DNA from: Sphagnum magellanicum
Taxonomy: Eukaryota; Streptophyta; Sphagnopsida; Sphagnales; Sphagnaceae
NCBI GenBank assembly: GCA_021904315.1
Contig: CM038924.1
Location: 14,868,026-14,932,025 of the forward strand
DNA: 64,000 nucleotides
Reading direction: 5' to 3'
The notes beneath the pieces were generated by a model. That model was not told the DNA's origin and made no database searches. It saw only the letters and a list, made by a program, of their open reading frames with translations. Within the stretch, counting starts at the first letter, position 1. Every line of letters starts with the position of its first letter. The translations under genes were made by a program, and so were the position numbers. Positions 61,916 to 64,000 of the stretch are shown here, in pieces.

Positions 61916-64000
61916 CGTCAAAGTGACAAAGATATGAAAGTAATCACACTTCCAATTCAACCTCTTAAACATCAGAAATTCATGCTTGAAGTCTTAAAAC
62001 TTTGAATCGTAATATATGGGAATCAACATTTCCTATTGATGAAAATTTCAACTTTTTGACTTTTCCACTTTGTGACTTATTTTTATGTTGACATGGGGTG
62101 TGAATATAATTTCCAAATTGTTGCCATTGTTGAATTCGTGACTAAACATTGGCTATCTATAATGTAATCTAAAAGCATCTCCAACGGTGGCATTGTATGC
62201 CACAATCTAGATGAAGCTTTTGTCACGTTGGGGCATTTTCTATATTGGGTCTAAGCTTGACATGCTAAAGAATCACGTGATGGCATGGCTGAAAGAGCCC
62301 ACGAGATGTTAAAATGATAATTTTTCATAGGTTGCTTGCTCATGGTTGAAGCAATTAAACATTGCTTCATCTTATGCTGTCTTGCTTTTCAAGGTTATGG
62401 GTGGAGAATGGAAAACAATTACTCCAAGTCTTTGGATGTGATAAACATTGGTAGAGGAGCAAATGACTCCTTTGCTAAAGATGCTCTAATATTTGTTCAT
62501 TATTTGATCTCCAAGCCATATTTGACTTTGGTAGAAAGTATGTTTCATAATGGACTTTCTTTACAAAATGTCTCCTAAGATGGAAGTGTCCAATTGAGCA
62601 ACAAGGATGACGCATGTACACTTTCGACCATCACACCTAAACTAGATGATGTTCTACTTTCTTGGTTCTACAAGCAAAAACAAAGTCAAATTACTACGAA
62701 TTGTATATCCATCAACCTTCAACATGCAAAGTACAAACACACAATGCAAATGTGAGTGCAAAGAACAAAACTAAGAATAGATTGACTAAAATCATAATTT
62801 CCTTTTTAAGTCACAATAGTTGAAACATTAAACTAAAGGAACATAAATGGTTGCCAAACTATTGGGCATGTGCTAAGAGCGAAGAATCTAACACTCAATA
62901 CATTTTTAATCTATTTGACGACACATTACGTAGGGAAAACATGCATGAAAACCGTGAGCATCCCATGGAATATCAAGTCCAAATTTTATTATGAATAGCA
63001 CCTTGAATTTATTGGCCTTATTATGTGTTAGTCTTGAGCTTGGGAATGTGTCATTACATGAACACATTATAAACCTTTTCATTCAATCAACTATGCCCTC
63101 AAATTAAATTTTATCATTCAAGTTAAATGTATCATTTTAAATGTATCTTACACATTAAGATAGGTGTTTGTTTTGTTTTGTTTGCGACCACACCTTAACC
63201 CTCTCAAATCATGGGGACCCTCATTGCCTTCTTAATATTGTCGGAAAGCCCAAGATAAGGTAATATGGATTAGTATTTGGTTTGCAAATGGATTCAAATG
63301 TCTAAGCTAAAAATAATAATTTGTATTTATGATTTGAATCTATTTTGGCTTTGGATTTTTTTTTAAAAATCATGCAAACCTTGTTATGTGCAATTGACAT
63401 TGATTTGAGTAAGATACTTAAATATCTATTGTATTTTAACATGTACGAGTGTGGACAGCCCAAATGGGATGATCTTCATAGCTTTAAGGGATACAGTTTT
63501 TTTTTAAAGCATTTTCAAGGCTCTAAGAAACATGACTTTCCAAAAAAATTCAATTGTGAACAAATATTATTGGCCCAAGTGTAAAGGTTTGGGATGTGAA
63601 AGTGTTAAAAAAAGGGCAAATTTGATGAATAAACATTGATTTGTCAAAAAACCATTTTCTAAATTTTAATTCATTTTCAATGACAAAAATTACTCTAAAT
63701 AAAATAAAAATTTCTACGTTGATTCAAATATTATGAAACAACCACCATAATGAACAAAATATTATTCCTTATTGGAAAAAAAAAAATAATGAACCCAATT
63801 TTAAGTGAAGATTATTTAAGTTGGGGCATATATCAATTACAATTGTGCATCACCTAGTAAGCACTTGCTAAAATTATAATGAATTGAAATGAAAATACTA
63901 TCAACTATTGATGTGTCATGACATCAATTTGGCTTGTGGTCAAGACTAAAACAAGCCAAAGCATGATGGGCTACAAATAAACTTAAGGCCTGGTATGAGC
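61916..64000. other. AT-rich intergenic DNA
   Basis: An 80-codon plus-strand open frame at 62336-62578 looks protein-like but is not recognised. At about 63560-63760 there is a partial relative of the 31.2-32.0 kb repeat (ttggcccaagtgt, then caatgacaaaaattactc and attatgaaa). Nothing else is supported. Confidence 0.5.

Noticed and set aside
1-64000. CRISPR array, bacterial operon or phage-type system
   Set aside because: No regularly spaced identical repeats with unique spacers, no Shine-Dalgarno-led gene strings and no phage genes were seen; the sequence is plant nuclear in character.
1-64000. Intact LTR retrotransposon or pararetrovirus
   Set aside because: No reverse transcriptase, integrase or protease motif was recognised on either strand; only LTR-like noncoding segments and a doubtful zinc-knuckle scrap are present.

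Overview
This is a stretch of land-plant nuclear DNA. The supporting evidence is one intact multi-exon gene of a plant-specific family (BOI/SBP1-type RING E3 ligase), plant-type TTTAGGG telomere-like tracts, plant-type hAT and pogo/Tigger transposase remnants, and a very AT-rich background full of microsatellites. No bacterial, organellar, rRNA or convincing tRNA sequence was seen. The low gene density (one gene in 64 kb), high repeat content and scattered decayed DNA transposons suggest a large, repeat-rich genome such as a gymnosperm, fern or lycophyte. The lineage cannot be settled from this sequence.

Layout. 1-10.5 kb: AT-rich intergenic DNA with an LTR-like block carrying perfect hairpins (about 0.9-1.66 kb) and a 29-bp-arm foldback (8.57-8.67 kb). 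10.55-12.6 kb: a decayed hAT transposase on the plus strand. 14.3-15.5 kb: two copies of a short inverted-repeat (MITE-like) element next to a 116-bp tandem duplication. 16.6-17 kb: the C-terminal scrap of a second hAT transposase on the minus strand. 23.2-24.6 kb: a GC-rich, promoter-like island with no recognisable protein. 28.6 kb: an unrecognised open remnant. 29.7-32.7 kb: a repeat-dense zone with a 31-G run, a degenerate 42-bp minisatellite, a 47-bp duplication, a dimeric repeat of about 420 bp and a 55-bp repeat containing telomere-like motifs. 34.4-35.6 kb: a broken pogo/Tigger (DDE) transposase. 37.1-37.9 kb: a second degenerate minisatellite. 39.06 kb: head-to-head telomere-like repeats. 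41.1-42.6 kb: nested tandem duplications. 43.7-44.5, 56.1-56.5 and 61.7-61.9 kb: dispersed repeat families. 51.4-55.8 kb: the BOI-like gene with its upstream and 3' flank. 58.1-59.9 kb: a direct repeat pair of about 260 bp, 1.5 kb apart (possibly a small LTR-type element).

The only confidently functional unit is the BOI-like gene. It has four coding exons (52481-52536, 52727-52920, 53712-54193, 54368-54907), all introns are GT-AG, the reading frame stays open across every junction, and the predicted protein is 423 residues. The rest is best read as transposon debris, satellites and intergenic sequence. No convincing new biological system was found. The most useful leads are the foldback hairpins, the short inverted-repeat family, the direct repeat pair and the unexplained GC-rich island.
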